Assembly (NCBI GenBank): GCA_937873685.1 | Contig: CALMYO010000088.1 | Location: 1 to 64,000, forward strand | Source: an uncultured Paracoccaceae bacterium | GTDB taxonomy: Bacteria > Pseudomonadota > Alphaproteobacteria > Rhizobiales > Rhizobiaceae | Direction of reading: 5' to 3' | DNA: 64,000 bases | In this document: positions 8,646-18,371 of the stretch, in pieces | Layout of the letters: the number at the start of each line of letters is the position of its first letter | Numbering within the stretch: position 1 is the stretch's first letter | Notes under the pieces: generated by a model | What the model was told of the DNA's origin: nothing | Seen by the model: the letters and a program-made list of their open reading frames with translations, nothing else | The model's database searches: none | Made by a program: the position numbers and the translations under genes

Positions 8646-9293
8646 TCAGTTCGAGGCACGAGCCGTGACCGGATCGATCAATGCCCGGGCCGCCTGGAAC
8701 GCGGTCTCTATAGTCATTTCGGTGGTGTCGAGCAAGTGCGCGTCATCGGCCGGTTTCAGGGGCGAGTCTGCGCGCGTCATGTCGCGCTGGTCGCGCCGCT
8801 TGAGGTCGGCGAGGATCGCCGCCTCGTCCGCGTCTCCGCCGCCGCCGAGGATCTCGTGGAAGCGTCGCCGCGCCCGCTCTTCGGGTATGGCGGTGACATA
8901 AAGCTTCACATCGGCATCAGGCAGCACCACGGTACCGATGTCGCGCCCGTCGAGCACGGCGCCGGGCGCTCGCGCGGCAAAACGGCGCTGCGCCTCCACC
9001 AGTGCCCGGCGCACGGCGGGCATCACCGCCACCTTTGATGCTGCTTCGCCGACGGCATGGGCGGATAGAACCTGCCGGTCCATCGCCATGAAATCGATCG
9101 TGCCTGCAATTTGCGCCGCCGCCGCCTCGTCATCGAGCGGCAGGCCGTCGCAAAGCAGCGCATGGGCGACGGCACGATAAGTGAGGCCGGTATCGAGATG
9201 GCGCAGTCCGTAATGGGCGGCGATGCGGCGCGCCAGAGTTCCCTTGCCCGAGGCGGCGGGGCCGTCGATGGCGATGGCGATCACATGCGTCAT
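8646..9293 (-). CDS. cmk: cytidylate kinase
   Basis: Phosphorylates CMP and dCMP with ATP in pyrimidine nucleotide metabolism. The 215-residue protein opens with [15 protein letters not shown], the P-loop typical of Cmk. [12 protein letters not shown] near residue 33 and [20 protein letters not shown] near residue 114 are substrate-binding signatures of the family. Cmk lies upstream of rpsA in the conserved order. The usual aroA neighbour before cmk is absent; a divergent MFS transporter is there instead. Confidence 0.96.
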   Translation of the reverse strand: MTHVIAIAIDGPAASGKGTLARRIAAHYGLRHLDTGLTYRAVAHALLCDGLPLDDEAAAAQIAGTIDFMAMDRQVLSAHAVGEAASKVAVMPAVRRALVEAQRRFAARAPGAVLDGRDIGTVVLPDADVKLYVTAIPEERARRRFHEILGGGGDADEAAILADLKRRDQRDMTRADSPLKPADDAHLLDTTEMTIETAFQAARALIDPVTARASN

Positions 9294-9546
9294 GTCGTTC
9301 GTTCCTGGCGGCGGGCGAAGGTCTTGTTTCGCCGCATCCGCTCAACAACTCCGGTTTCGTCCGGCGGATGGCCCTGCTCCGCCGTCGTGGGGACGATTCG
9401 CCGCAAGCCCGGCGATTCGTCCCGGTCGTTTACGGCATCGCGGCCGTGCGCGCCACCTCCCGTGCCGATCGGCTTGGCGGAAGCAAGGCGATCGGCTATT
9501 TCGTGTCAAGGACAAGTCGACCCCGGGGCGGGCAGGACAATCGGAC

Positions 9547-10758
9547 ATGGAACCGGGAGCTATGGGCCGCGGATGGGCGACGACGGTTGCGCTCGGAGTG
9601 TCGATGACCGTCAGTTACGGCACGCTGTTCTACTCCTTTGCGCCGCTCGCCGCATCCTTCATGGCGGAGTTCGGCTGGTCGCGCAGTTTCGTCTTCGGTG
9701 TGTTCTCTGCGGCCTTGCTGGCGGGCGGCGTCGTTGCGCCGATCACCGGTTGGCTGATCGACCGTCATGGCGCGCGCCCTGTGATGAGCGCGGGCAGCAT
9801 CGCTGCGGCCATCGCGCTCCTGTTCCTGTCGAGAGCGGATGGCGAGGCGCAATTCATTGCGGCCGTCATGATTTGCGAAATGACGGCGCTTGCAGTGCAA
9901 TACGAGGCCGGGTTTGCCGCGCTGGCCCGGATTCACGGTCGCGAAGCACGCGGGCCGATCACCGGCGTGACGTTGATCGCCGGTTTCTCCTCCACCGTGT
10001 TCTGGCCGCTGATCGGCTGGCTGCTGCATTTGACCGACTGGCGCACGATCTACCTGATCCTTGCGGCCCTGAACCTCATTGTGTGCCTACCGATCCATCT
10101 CGCCTTGCCGCGCCGGTGCGCCGGTCCGGCCACAGGATCGCCCGATCTTTCCCCGTCGCCGCTGTCACATGACCTTGCGGCATTGTCCGGGCGGAAGCGT
10201 CGGCGCGTGCTCTGGCTGATGCTGCTTGCGTTCACCGCATCCGGCTTCGTGGTTTCTGCGGTGCAGTCCGGATTTCTCGTCATCCTTGCCGATTTCGGCT
10301 ATGCGCCTGCCGTGGCGGCCACAATCGGGGCGCTGATCGGTCCGTCCCAGGTTGGAGCGCGAGTGGTGGAAATGATCTGGGGCCGGCGCGGCAGCCCGGT
10401 CCTGGTCGGCCTGCTGGCCAATGCCAGCGCCGCTTTCGGCGTGCTGTGCCTGCTTTTCGCCGCTTCAGGCGAGGCCATCGCGATCCTGTTTGCGATTGCC
10501 TACGGGGCCGGTCAGGGCCTCGCCTATATCGTGCGCGGCGTCATCCCGTTGCATTTTTTCGGGCCGCAGGGCTACGGCGCCCTCACCGGCAAGCTGTCTG
10601 CGGTGCGAATCGCCTTTTCCGCCGCCGCGCCGGTCAGCGTCGCTGTGCTTTCCGACACCTTCGGCGTGGAGGCCGGGATCGCCCTGATGCTGCTTGCCGC
10701 GTTCATCGGCGTCGCTGCGATGGCCGGGCTTCTGGCCATCGATCGAAAGGTTACCTGA
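9547..10758 (+). CDS. MFS transporter
   Basis: A major facilitator superfamily protein of 403 residues with about twelve predicted membrane segments. The cytoplasmic loop motif GWLIDRHGARPVM between helices 2 and 3 is the classic MFS A-motif. The N-terminal half (YSFAPLAASFMAEFGWSRSFVFGVF) resembles the monocarboxylate/oxalate-type branch, so an organic acid substrate is possible but unproven. The start at ATG 9547 places the first helix about 12 residues in; an ATG at 9562 is an alternative. The reading frame stays open upstream to 9223 without family-like sequence. The last 8 bp overlap the 3' end of the convergent BTLCP gene. Confidence 0.85.
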   Translation: MEPGAMGRGWATTVALGVSMTVSYGTLFYSFAPLAASFMAEFGWSRSFVFGVFSAALLAGGVVAPITGWLIDRHGARPVMSAGSIAAAIALLFLSRADGEAQFIAAVMICEMTALAVQYEAGFAALARIHGREARGPITGVTLIAGFSSTVFWPLIGWLLHLTDWRTIYLILAALNLIVCLPIHLALPRRCAGPATGSPDLSPSPLSHDLAALSGRKRRRVLWLMLLAFTASGFVVSAVQSGFLVILADFGYAPAVAATIGALIGPSQVGARVVEMIWGRRGSPVLVGLLANASAAFGVLCLLFAASGEAIAILFAIAYGAGQGLAYIVRGVIPLHFFGPQGYGALTGKLSAVRIAFSAAAPVSVAVLSDTFGVEAGIALMLLAAFIGVAAMAGLLAIDRKVT

Positions 10759-11374
10759 CTGATCCGACGACGACGGGTGCTTCGCTCTCGATGGAAACCC
10801 AGCGTCCGGAATGGGTCGTCGACTGCCGCTTGAGGAAATTGTAGCCGGTATCCGACCACAGCTTCACGGTGGAGGTCAGATTGTCGAGCACCAGATCGCC
10901 GCGGTCGGTGCGCACGGTCAGCACCGCATGGCCTTCGCCGTCGGGCTTGCGCACAACGGTGATCAGCAGGGCGGAGGCCGGGATGCCGTCCTCCATCAGC
11001 AGATGGCGCTTGAGCAGGACGTAATCTTCGCAATCGCCGACGCCGTCCGGATAGGTCCAGACCTCGTCGCGTCCGTAGATGTCGAGGTCGCTCATGGGGC
11101 GTATCGCCGCATTGATGCGCGCATTGATGTTGAGGATGGCGTTCCACGTCTTGCGGGTCAGTCGCATTGGCGGCGCTTCGCGCGAGCGAACCGAGCATTC
11201 GCCGGCATAGACCTTGCAGAACTCGTAGTGGCCTATCGGTTGCGAGGTGAGTTCGCCCGTGCGCATGGTGCCGGAGGTTTCCGCCGCCCCGACCGTTGCG
11301 CAAAGCGCCATCGAACTCGCCAAAACCGCGATTGCTCCAAACAATCCCGGGCGGAATCCTCCCCGCGCTCGCAT
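10751..11374 (-). CDS. bacterial transglutaminase-like cysteine proteinase (BTLCP family)
   Basis: A secreted protein of 207 residues with a signal peptide (hydrophobic core about residues 11-30, probable cleavage after VGAAE). It has the papain-like triad of the BTLCP family: C115 in GDCEDYVLLKR, H149 in GEGHAVL and D164 in LVLDNL. Rhizobial BTLCP members resemble the periplasmic protease LapG, which cleaves surface adhesins, but most are uncharacterised. No LapD-like partner or adhesin lies beside it. A glycine-rich surface protein gene begins at 61581, too far away to imply linkage. It shares 8 bp with the convergent MFS gene. Family is well supported; substrate is unknown. Confidence 0.88.
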   Translation of the reverse strand: MRARGGFRPGLFGAIAVLASSMALCATVGAAETSGTMRTGELTSQPIGHYEFCKVYAGECSVRSREAPPMRLTRKTWNAILNINARINAAIRPMSDLDIYGRDEVWTYPDGVGDCEDYVLLKRHLLMEDGIPASALLITVVRKPDGEGHAVLTVRTDRGDLVLDNLTSTVKLWSDTGYNFLKRQSTTHSGRWVSIESEAPVVVGSVR

Positions 11375-11496
11375 GCCGCTACTCCGTACCGCCGCCTCGT
11401 ATCGTTAATGAAAGGTTAAGGGGCGAGGCGCGGTCAAGTCAACACTGAGGCGAAATCTTGTTGGCAACATGGTTTACGCCGGCAGGCGGATGGACA

Positions 11497-11562
11497 GGCC
11501 CTGCGGATGGATTGGAGATAGAATTCGCCGGCGAAATCTATCTCCAATCCATCCGCAGGGCC
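11497..11562. repeat. 66-bp near-perfect palindrome downstream of truA
   Basis: The whole segment is self-complementary around 11529/11530. All 33 base pairs match except one A-A pair (11523 with 11536), and the centre is TTCGCC/GGCGAA with no loop. It lies 3 bp beyond the truA stop (minus strand) and upstream of the BTLCP gene. As RNA from either strand it would form a very stable hairpin, and it could end truA transcription although no T run follows. As DNA it could extrude as a cruciform or be a dispersed palindromic repeat. It is unrelated in sequence to the palindromes at 5245 and 23247. Confidence 0.9.
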
Positions 11563-11565
11563 GAG

Positions 11566-12318
11566 TCAGTCGTCGTAGTCGACCTGCATCAGGTACAGAC
11601 CGTCGGGCGGCGCAACCGCGGCGCAGGCCGTGCGGTCGCGCGCTTCAAGCGCCGCGACAAGGTCATCGTCGCTCCACTTGCCGTCGCCGACCAGCTTCAG
11701 GCTGCCGACCATCGAGCGCACCTGGTTGTGCAGGAAGGAGCGCGCCGAGGCGCGGATCTCCACCATGTCGCCGTCGCGCGTCACGTCGAGACGGTCGAGC
11801 GTCTTGACCGGGCTTGGCGCCTGGCACTGCGTGGCGCGAAAGGTGGTAAAGTCGTGCCGGCCAAGGAGGCGCTGCGCGGCTGCATGCATCGCCGCAGCGT
11901 CCAGGATACCCTTCTTCACGTGCCATGCGCGCCCGCGCTCCAGCGCCGGCGGCGCGCGGCGATTGAGGATGCGATAGAGGTAGTGGCGCGCCGTGGCCGA
12001 GAAACGGGCATGAAAATCGGGACTGGCAGCGGCGACATCGAGAATGGCGACCGTCTCGTCCGCCTCGACGAGATGGGCGTTGAGCGCCTCCATCAGCCGG
12101 AAAGGCGTCCAGGTGCGCGACAGGTCGACATGGGCAACCTGGCCGGTCGCATGCACGCCGGCATCCGTCCGCCCGGCGCCGTGCAGCGTCGGCTGTTCGC
12201 CGGCGAATGCCGAGAACGCGGTTTCGATCGCCTGCTGGACGCTCGGCGCATTTTCCTGCCGCTGCCAGCCGGCATAGGGGCGGCCGTCATACTCGACCGT
12301 CAGGCGGTAGCGGTGCAT
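11566..12318 (-). CDS. truA: tRNA pseudouridine synthase A
   Basis: Converts uridines 38-40 of the tRNA anticodon stem to pseudouridine. The 250-residue length is standard. The N-terminus [18 protein letters not shown] and the catalytic segment [17 protein letters not shown], with the essential Asp in RTDAGVH near residue 52, are textbook Tru[14 protein letters not shown] near residue 205 is the conserved C-terminal motif. In many alphaproteobacteria truA follows fmt; here the divergent neighbour is trpS. Confidence 0.97.
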   Translation of the reverse strand: MHRYRLTVEYDGRPYAGWQRQENAPSVQQAIETAFSAFAGEQPTLHGAGRTDAGVHATGQVAHVDLSRTWTPFRLMEALNAHLVEADETVAILDVAAASPDFHARFSATARHYLYRILNRRAPPALERGRAWHVKKGILDAAAMHAAAQRLLGRHDFTTFRATQCQAPSPVKTLDRLDVTRDGDMVEIRASARSFLHNQVRSMVGSLKLVGDGKWSDDDLVAALEARDRTACAAVAPPDGLYLMQVDYDD

Positions 12319-12508
12319 GGGATTGCGAAAAGCGGCGTATCGGACATGCCGGCGTCATTGCCGCAGCAGGCGGTGCGTTGCAAGCCGCGCGACCGGCACG
12401 CGGTCGAACCGGCCTTGCAAAGCCGGCGGCGACCCGCCATAAGCGGCGCGATTTTTCGACGGCCGGTCAATGCCGCCCGCCACCCGCTCCGATCCCGCGA
12501 AAGACCTC

Positions 12509-13573
12509 ATGAGCACGTTTCACCCCAGAGTTTTTTCCGGCGTCCAACCGACCGGAAACCTGCATCTCGGCAACTATCTCGGCGCCATCCGCAAGTTCGT
12601 GGCGCTGCAGCAGAGCCATGATTGCATCTACTGCATCGTCGACCTGCATGCGGTGACCGTTTGGCAGGATCCCGTCGAACTGATGAAGTCGACGCGCGAG
12701 GTGACCGCCGCGTTTCTCGCCGCCGGCATCGACCCCAAGGCGCATATCGTCTTCAACCAGAGCAGGGTGCACCAGCATGCCGAGCTTGCCTGGGTGTTCA
12801 ACTGCATCGCCCGAATGGGCTGGCTGAACCGCATGACCCAGTTCAAGGAGAAAGCCGGCAAGGATCGCGAGAACGCATCGGTCGGGCTGTTTGCCTATCC
12901 GACGCTGATGGCGGCCGACATCCTGCTCTATCGCGGCACGCATGTGCCGGTCGGCGACGACCAGAAGCAGCATCTGGAACTGACGCGCGACATCGCGCAG
13001 AAGTTCAACAACGACTTCTCCGACCGCATTCGCGACCTTGGCCTCGGCGTGGAGATGATGGTGGGTGAAGAAAAGGTGAATGGATTCTTTCCGCTCACCG
13101 AGCCGCTGATTGAAGGCCCGGCGACGCGGGTGATGAGCCTGCGCGATGGCGGCAAGAAGATGTCGAAATCCGATCCGTCGGACCTCTCGCGCGTCAACCT
13201 GACCGATACCGCCGACGACATCGCCAAGAAGATCCGCAAGGCCAAGACCGATCCCGAGCCGCTGCCGCTGGACATGGAGGGGCTTGCCGCGCGCCCGGAG
13301 GCCGACAACCTTGTCGGCATCTTCGCCGCGCTGGCTGATCGCAGCAAGGAGGACGTGCTCGCGGAATTCGCCGGCAAGCCGTTCTCGGTCTTCAAGCCGG
13401 CTCTGGCCGATCTTTCGGTTGCCGTGCTCGCGCCGATCGCCAACGAAATGCGTCGACTTACAGCCGATCCGGGCCATATCGACACCGTCCTTGCCGATGG
13501 CGCAGAGCGCGCTTCGGTGATCGCCGAGGAGACGATGAAGGGCGTGCGCGCCATCATGGGCTTTCTTGGATGA
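12509..13573 (+). CDS. trpS: tryptophan-tRNA ligase
   Basis: Class I aminoacyl-tRNA synthetase charging tRNA-Trp, 354 residues. The HIGH-like motif is [12 protein letters not shown] (residues 12-23) and the KMSKS loop is intact in [15 protein letters not shown] 12509 is chosen because the family starts just before [13 protein letters not shown]; the open frame extends back to 12470 with unrelated residues. A universal stress protein gene follows 53 bp later, an arrangement common in Rhizobiales. The murJ gene often found upstream is missing. Confidence 0.97.
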   Translation: MSTFHPRVFSGVQPTGNLHLGNYLGAIRKFVALQQSHDCIYCIVDLHAVTVWQDPVELMKSTREVTAAFLAAGIDPKAHIVFNQSRVHQHAELAWVFNCIARMGWLNRMTQFKEKAGKDRENASVGLFAYPTLMAADILLYRGTHVPVGDDQKQHLELTRDIAQKFNNDFSDRIRDLGLGVEMMVGEEKVNGFFPLTEPLIEGPATRVMSLRDGGKKMSKSDPSDLSRVNLTDTADDIAKKIRKAKTDPEPLPLDMEGLAARPEADNLVGIFAALADRSKEDVLAEFAGKPFSVFKPALADLSVAVLAPIANEMRRLTADPGHIDTVLADGAERASVIAEETMKGVRAIMGFLG

Positions 13574-13626
13574 AGCGCCAAACCGGCTCGCTTGCGGTCG
13601 CCGGACGGAAAATGTAGGTTGCCGCC

Positions 13627-14118
13627 ATGGTCACCAGACGACTTTTCAACGAGGCAGGCCACCGGCGCAAGTTTCTCGCTGTCGTCGACGAAACGCCGGA
13701 ATGCGAGCGCGCCATCGTTTACGCCTCGCGGCGCGCCGCGGCGATCGGTGGCAAGCTGCTTCTGGTCTACATCATCGAGCCCGGCGACTTCCAGCATTGG
13801 TTGGGCGTGGAAGAGGTAATGCGGGCCGAAGCGACAGAACGCGCCAACAACGCGCTCGCGAAACATTCCGCCCTTGCGCGCGAGAAATCCGGTTCGGAAC
13901 CGGAAACCGTGATTCGCGAGGGCAAGCCGGTCGACGAAATCCGCGCGCTGATCGAGGAAGACCAGGACATCGCGATCCTGGTGCTGGCGGCCGGTTCAGG
14001 CAAGGAAGGACCGGGACCGCTGGTCTCGTCGATTGCCGGCGGCAAAGCGCCGTTCCCGATACCTGTCACCGTTGTGCCACAGGCGATGTCCGACGAGGAT
14101 ATCGAGGCGCTGAGCTGA
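13627..14118 (+). CDS. universal stress protein (UspA family)
   Basis: A 163-residue single-domain Usp protein. The fold is visible in KFLAVVDETPECERAIVYASRRA at the start and in ILVLAAGSGKEGPGPLVSSI near residue 120. The latter contains the glycine-rich ATP-binding pattern G-x2-G-x-GPLVS, in a variant form typical of rhizobial members beside trpS. It probably binds nucleotide and acts in stress tolerance; the precise role is unknown. It follows trpS closely and may be cotranscribed. Confidence 0.85.
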   Translation: MVTRRLFNEAGHRRKFLAVVDETPECERAIVYASRRAAAIGGKLLLVYIIEPGDFQHWLGVEEVMRAEATERANNALAKHSALAREKSGSEPETVIREGKPVDEIRALIEEDQDIAILVLAAGSGKEGPGPLVSSIAGGKAPFPIPVTVVPQAMSDEDIEALS

Positions 14119-14131
14119 TCCGGGCGGCGGT

Positions 14132-14809
14132 TCATCCGCCGTGCTGACCGATTGCGCCGATTGCCGTGCAGATCTCCGCAAAGCTGCCCGCGATCTGCGT
14201 CGCGCCGGCCTGCGTCAGGCGGTCGCCGTGGCTGTCATCGCAATGCCCGCCGCCGCAGAAGCCGATCACCGCCATGCCGGCTGAACGGCCAGCCAGAACG
14301 CCGTTGACACTGTCTTCGACGACAATGCAGCGCCCCGGTTCATGGCCGCAGGCCTTCGCCGCGTACAGGAAGAGATCAGGCGCAGGCTTTCCCTTCGCCA
14401 CCATGGAGGCGGAAAAGACGCGGTCGCCAAAGAACGGCGAGAGGCCGGTCCTGTCCAGTTTCCAATGCAGGCGCTGCAAGGGCGTCGACGACGCCACGCA
14501 GATCGGCACGCCGAGCGCGGCGAGCGTCTCGGGAACGCCGGCAATTGGCGCAAGCCGCCTGTCCATCTCGGCATGGACGGCTTCGGCAAGCAGGTCGAAG
14601 AATCGCGCCGCGGGTCCCACACCGGTCGCATCGGCAACCAGATCGGCGATACCTGCGCGCCAGTCTGCCGGCGAAAGGCCCATGAAGCGGCGCATGTAGT
14701 CGGCGCGGTCCAGCACCACGCCCTGCCGGGCCAGATGCGCCAGTTCGGCCTCAATGTAGATGGCTTCCGAATCGACAAGCACGCCGTCGCAATCGAAGAT
14801 CACAAGCAT
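14132..14809 (-). CDS. HAD-superfamily hydrolase, beta-phosphoglucomutase-like
   Basis: A 225-residue HAD subfamily IA phosphatase. Motif I is FDCDGVLVDSE, with nucleophile D6 and acid/base D8. Motif II lies in VASSTPL. Motif III/IV is AKGKPAPDLFLYAA followed by CIVVEDSVNGVLAG. The helical cap between motifs I and II is of the phosphoglycolate / beta-phosphoglucomutase type. The substrate is likely a small sugar phosphate but cannot be assigned. It lies 11 bp downstream of nrnC on the same strand, so the two may form an operon. Confidence 0.85.
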   Translation of the reverse strand: MLVIFDCDGVLVDSEAIYIEAELAHLARQGVVLDRADYMRRFMGLSPADWRAGIADLVADATGVGPAARFFDLLAEAVHAEMDRRLAPIAGVPETLAALGVPICVASSTPLQRLHWKLDRTGLSPFFGDRVFSASMVAKGKPAPDLFLYAAKACGHEPGRCIVVEDSVNGVLAGRSAGMAVIGFCGGGHCDDSHGDRLTQAGATQIAGSFAEICTAIGAIGQHGG

Positions 14810-14820
14810 GGCGTTGCGCG

Positions 14821-15456
14821 TCAGCTATGGGCGAAGATGTCTTCCTCCGCCCAGCCCATCAAGTCCAGCATGGCGCGGGTCGGCAGGAAGTCGAAGCATT
14901 GTTCGGCGATTTCCAGCCGGTCCTCGCGCTCCAGCCGCGCTTCCAGCGCGTCCATCAGCGCATGCAGGTGCAGCACGTCAGAGGCCGCGTATTCGAGTTG
15001 CGCCTGGGTCAGCTTTTCCGCCCCCCAATCGGAGGATTGCTGTGTCTTGGAGATCTCGATGCCGAGCACCTCGCGCACCAGATCCTTCAGCCCGTGCTTG
15101 TCGGTATAGGTGCGTGCTAGCCTGGAGGCGATCTTGGTGCAGAAGATCGGCGCGGTTCCAACCCCGAGATAACGCGCAAGGACCGCCACGTCGAAACGGG
15201 CGTAGTGGAAGATTTTCAGGATGTTCTCGTTTTCCAGAAGCGAAACCAGATTGGGAGCGTTGTCTCGCAGTTCGAGTGGGGCACTTCCATCCATCTGCAC
15301 GATGTCGGCAGAGCCATCGCCGGGAGAAAGCTGCACCAAGCACAGCCGGTCGCGGTGCGGGTTGAGCCCCATCGTCTCGGTGTCGACCGCGGCGCGATCC
15401 TTGTAGAGCTTCAGCGCCGCTTTCGAGATGTCGCCCTTGTGAAACCGTATGGTCAT
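14821..15456 (-). CDS. nrnC: NrnC-type nanoRNase / short ribonuclease D
   Basis: A 3'-5' exoribonuclease of the DEDDy class that clears dinucleotides left by RNA decay. It is the alphaproteobacterial substitute for oligoribonuclease. The 211 residues comprise only the exonuclease domain, without the HRDC domains of full-length RNase D, which identifies the NrnC branch. Catalytic motifs are AVDTETMGL (Exo I), FHYARFDVAVL (Exo II) and YAASDVLHLHAL (Exo III). Bartonella NrnC is known to form an octameric ring. It sits upstream of the HAD gene on the same strand. Confidence 0.93.
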   Translation of the reverse strand: MTIRFHKGDISKAALKLYKDRAAVDTETMGLNPHRDRLCLVQLSPGDGSADIVQMDGSAPLELRDNAPNLVSLLENENILKIFHYARFDVAVLARYLGVGTAPIFCTKIASRLARTYTDKHGLKDLVREVLGIEISKTQQSSDWGAEKLTQAQLEYAASDVLHLHALMDALEARLEREDRLEIAEQCFDFLPTRAMLDLMGWAEEDIFAHS

Positions 15457-15484
15457 CGTGCCGCTCCGTTCGTCGAGGCAGGCG

Positions 15485-16429
15485 CTACAGCCGCGCCAGC
15501 CGGTCCGTCAACAGGGCAAAGAAGCCGTCGGCGTCTACGTCGCGCACAACACGGGCGTTCTTCGGCCTCTCGGTCACGTCCCACCAGTCAACCACGGTCA
15601 GGCCCAGCGTCAGTTCCGAGCCGGTCTCGATCTCCACATTGCAGTCGCGTCCAGCATAGAGGGACGGCTCGAGCATGTACGCGATCACATTGGGATCGTG
15701 CAGCGGCCCGCCATCGGTGCCGTACTTGCGCTCATCGAACCGCTCGAAGAAATCGAGCAATTCTGCCGTGGCGATGCCGACCGGTGTGCCGAGCGCGCGG
15801 ATCGCCTCGACGCGCGCCCGCGTCGTCAGCGCCTTGTGCGTCACGTCGAGCGGCAGCATGACGATGCGCACGCCAGAATCGAATACGGTTTTGGCCGCAT
15901 GCGGATCGACATAGATATTGAACTCGGCTGCCGGCGTGGTGTTGCCGCCCTCGAAAAAGCCGCCACCCATCATCACGATCTCGGCGATGCGCGAAGCGAT
16001 GTCGGGGGCCTTGACCAGCGCAAGCGCGATGTTGGTGAGCGGCCCGAGCGTCGCCATCGACACAGTGCCGGCAGGGCGGGCGCGCAAAGTCTCGACGATG
16101 AAATCGACCGCGTCCATCTCCTGCAGCGGCATGGCCGGTTCGGGCAGCACCGGACCGTCCAGCCCGGTCTTGCCGTGCACGTATTCCGCCGTCACCAGCT
16201 TGCGCACCAGTGGCCGGGGCGCGCCGGCGAAGACGGGAATGTCGGTGCGCCGCGCCAGTTCGCAGATCTTTCGGGCATTCTTTTCGGTCAGCGCCAGGGG
16301 CACGTTGCCGGCCACGGCGCAGATGCCGAGAACCTCGAATTCCGGGCTCGCCAGCGCAAGCAGGATGGCGACCGCATCGTCCTGGCCAGGGTCCGTGTCG
16401 ATGATAATGGCGCGGGGATGGCTGGACAT
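15485..16429 (-). CDS. inosine-uridine preferring nucleoside hydrolase family
   Basis: Cleaves the N-glycosidic bond of ribonucleosides for nucleoside salvage. The 314-residue length is standard when started at ATG 16429, directly before AIIIDTDPGQDDAVAILLAL, the calcium and ribose-binding aspartate cluster. VSMATLGPLTNIALAL near residue 120, EFNIYVDPHAAKTVFDSG near residue 160 and the C-terminal HDPNVIAYMLEP, with the active-site His, are all in place. Specificity within the family (purine, pyrimidine or mixed) cannot be read safely. No nucleoside transporter lies beside it. Confidence 0.92.
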   Translation of the reverse strand: MSSHPRAIIIDTDPGQDDAVAILLALASPEFEVLGICAVAGNVPLALTEKNARKICELARRTDIPVFAGAPRPLVRKLVTAEYVHGKTGLDGPVLPEPAMPLQEMDAVDFIVETLRARPAGTVSMATLGPLTNIALALVKAPDIASRIAEIVMMGGGFFEGGNTTPAAEFNIYVDPHAAKTVFDSGVRIVMLPLDVTHKALTTRARVEAIRALGTPVGIATAELLDFFERFDERKYGTDGGPLHDPNVIAYMLEPSLYAGRDCNVEIETGSELTLGLTVVDWWDVTERPKNARVVRDVDADGFFALLTDRLARL

Positions 16430-16535
16430 GCGCGTGTGTTCCCTTGATTCGAGGCTTTGCCTCGACCATATCAAGGCCAAGGGGGATTGCCATGGGCTTT
16501 TCACCATACTGACGCTCGGTTTCGGGACAGCCGCC

Positions 16536-16955
16536 ATGACGCGCATGTCGCAATTCTCAAGCCCCCTGATGCTTGGCTTCGAGTCGATCGAGCGGTCGCT
16601 GGAACGGGTCGCCAAGTCGGGCGACGGCTATCCGCCCTACAATATCGAACGTCTGCAAGGCGAACAGGGCGACCGGCTGCGCATCACGCTTGCGGTCGCC
16701 GGCTTTGCGCTCGACGATCTCGATATCACAACCGAACAGGGACAGCTGGTCATCCGCGGTCGCCAGAAGGATGAAGGTCCACGCGATTACCTGCATCGCG
16801 GCATCGCCGCCCGGCAGTTCCAGAAGGCCTTCGTGCTGGCGGACGGCATGCATGTGCTCGGCGCGGAATTGCGCAACGGTCTGCTGTCAATCGAACTGGA
16901 ACGCCCGGAACCGGAGCCGCAAGTTCGCCGCGTGCGCATCGTCGAGGCAGAATAA
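16536..16955 (+). CDS. small heat shock protein, Hsp20 / alpha-crystallin family
   Basis: A 139-residue ATP-independent chaperone that holds unfolding proteins. The alpha-crystallin core runs from about residue 33 (YPPYNIE) through LRITLAVAGFALDDLDI to LLSIELERPEPEP. It includes the conserved A-x-LxNGLLxIxL pattern as AELRNGLLSIEL. The start at ATG 16536 fits the rhizobial group beginning with SSPLMLGFESIERSLE; ATG 16545 is an alternative. It is divergent from the nucleoside hydrolase. No ROSE-type thermosensor hairpin was recognised upstream. Confidence 0.9.
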   Translation: MTRMSQFSSPLMLGFESIERSLERVAKSGDGYPPYNIERLQGEQGDRLRITLAVAGFALDDLDITTEQGQLVIRGRQKDEGPRDYLHRGIAARQFQKAFVLADGMHVLGAELRNGLLSIELERPEPEPQVRRVRIVEAE

Positions 16956-17071
16956 AACGGGCGCGCCGGCCCGTTTCACCCAAACGTGAGTCGCTGATCA
17001 GGCTTGCAACGTTGACCGCGCGCGCGCGTCATGGTCAACGGCGTTCAGGACATGCCAATCCGGAGCTTGCC

Positions 17072-18298
17072 ATGCGTATCGCCCGCCTTGCCCTCGCCGT
17101 CGTCTTCGGCCTTTTCGCCACGTCGGCCGCCCGCGCCGCCGATCCCGATCCGGCCAACTGGGATGCAGTGCTGGAAAAGGCGCGCGGCGAGACCGTGTAT
17201 TTCAACGCCTGGGGCGGGTCGGAGCAGATCAACGCCTATGTCGAGTGGGCAGGCGGCGAACTTGCCGAGCGCTACGGCGTCAAGCTCAAGCATGTGAAAC
17301 TGGACGACACCGCCAACGCTGTCGCAACCGTCGTCGCCGAGAAGGCTGCCGGCAAGCTGGAAGGCGGCTCAATCGACCTGATCTGGATCAACGGCGAGAA
17401 TTTCGCGTCGATGAAGCGGCAGGGCTTGCTGATGAGCCCTGGCTGGGCGGAAAAACTGCCGAACTGGTCCCTTGTCGATGTCGAGAACAAGCCGACGATC
17501 CGCACCGATTTCACGGTTCCGGTCGAGGGGCTGGAATCGCCGTGGGGCATGGCGAAGCTGGTGTTCTTCTTTGACGGCGCCCGCACGCCGGCCGACAGTC
17601 TTCCCGATTCAGCAGCCGGCCTTCTGGCCTGGGCGAAGCAGAATCCCGGCCGCTTTTCCTATCCGCAACCGCCGGATTTCATCGGCTCGTCGTTCCTCAA
17701 GCAGGTGCTGGCCGAAACCGTCGCCGACCCCTCCGTCCTGCAGGCGCCGGTTGTCGACGCCGAATTCGAGACCGTCACGAAACCGCTGTTCGACACTCTC
17801 GACGCCCTGCATCTGCTGATGTGGCGCCAGGCCCGCGCTTATCCCAAGAACTACCCGGCGATGAAGCAGATGCTGGCCGATGGCGAGGTCGACATCATCT
17901 TCGCCTTCAACCCGGCCGAAGCGTCGAATGCCATCGCCAGTGGCGAACTGCCGGACACGGTGCGTTCCTTCACCTTCTCCGGCGGCACCTTGTCGAACAC
18001 CCATTTCGTCGCCATTCCGTTCAACGCTGCCGCCAAGGCCGGCGCGCTGGTTGTGGCAAACTTCCTGCTTTCGCCGCAGGCGCAGGCGCACAAGCAGAAC
18101 CCGACCGTGTGGGGCGACCCGACCGTGCTGGCGATGGACAAGCTGGCGGAACAAGACCGCGCCCGTTTCGATGCGCTCGACCTCGGCATCGCGACGCTGA
18201 AGCCGGCCGATCTCGGCCCGGCGCTGCCGGAACCCCACCCGTCATGGATGGAGCGGCTCGAGACCGAGTGGGCGAAGCGCTACGGCGTCGCGAATTGA
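17072..18298 (+). CDS. ynjB: ABC transporter substrate-binding protein, YnjB-like
   Basis: Periplasmic solute-binding component of a YnjBCD-type importer, 408 residues. A clear signal peptide (IARLALAVVFGLFATSAARA) is cut near residue 22. The mature part opens with WDAVLEKARGETVYFNAWGG, a mark of the COG4134 group. Two further genes follow in the expected order, permease then ATPase, making a complete operon. The natural ligand of this transporter group is not established. ATG 17072 is chosen because it begins the signal peptide; the frame runs open to 17012. Confidence 0.88.
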   Translation: MRIARLALAVVFGLFATSAARAADPDPANWDAVLEKARGETVYFNAWGGSEQINAYVEWAGGELAERYGVKLKHVKLDDTANAVATVVAEKAAGKLEGGSIDLIWINGENFASMKRQGLLMSPGWAEKLPNWSLVDVENKPTIRTDFTVPVEGLESPWGMAKLVFFFDGARTPADSLPDSAAGLLAWAKQNPGRFSYPQPPDFIGSSFLKQVLAETVADPSVLQAPVVDAEFETVTKPLFDTLDALHLLMWRQARAYPKNYPAMKQMLADGEVDIIFAFNPAEASNAIASGELPDTVRSFTFSGGTLSNTHFVAIPFNAAAKAGALVVANFLLSPQAQAHKQNPTVWGDPTVLAMDKLAEQDRARFDALDLGIATLKPADLGPALPEPHPSWMERLETEWAKRYGVAN

Positions 18299-18371
18299 CG
18301 GAAGGCGGCGTGGCGCATGTGTTGACGAGCGAGTGCGCCGCTCCACCCACCGCCGCGTGACGTCGTCGACC

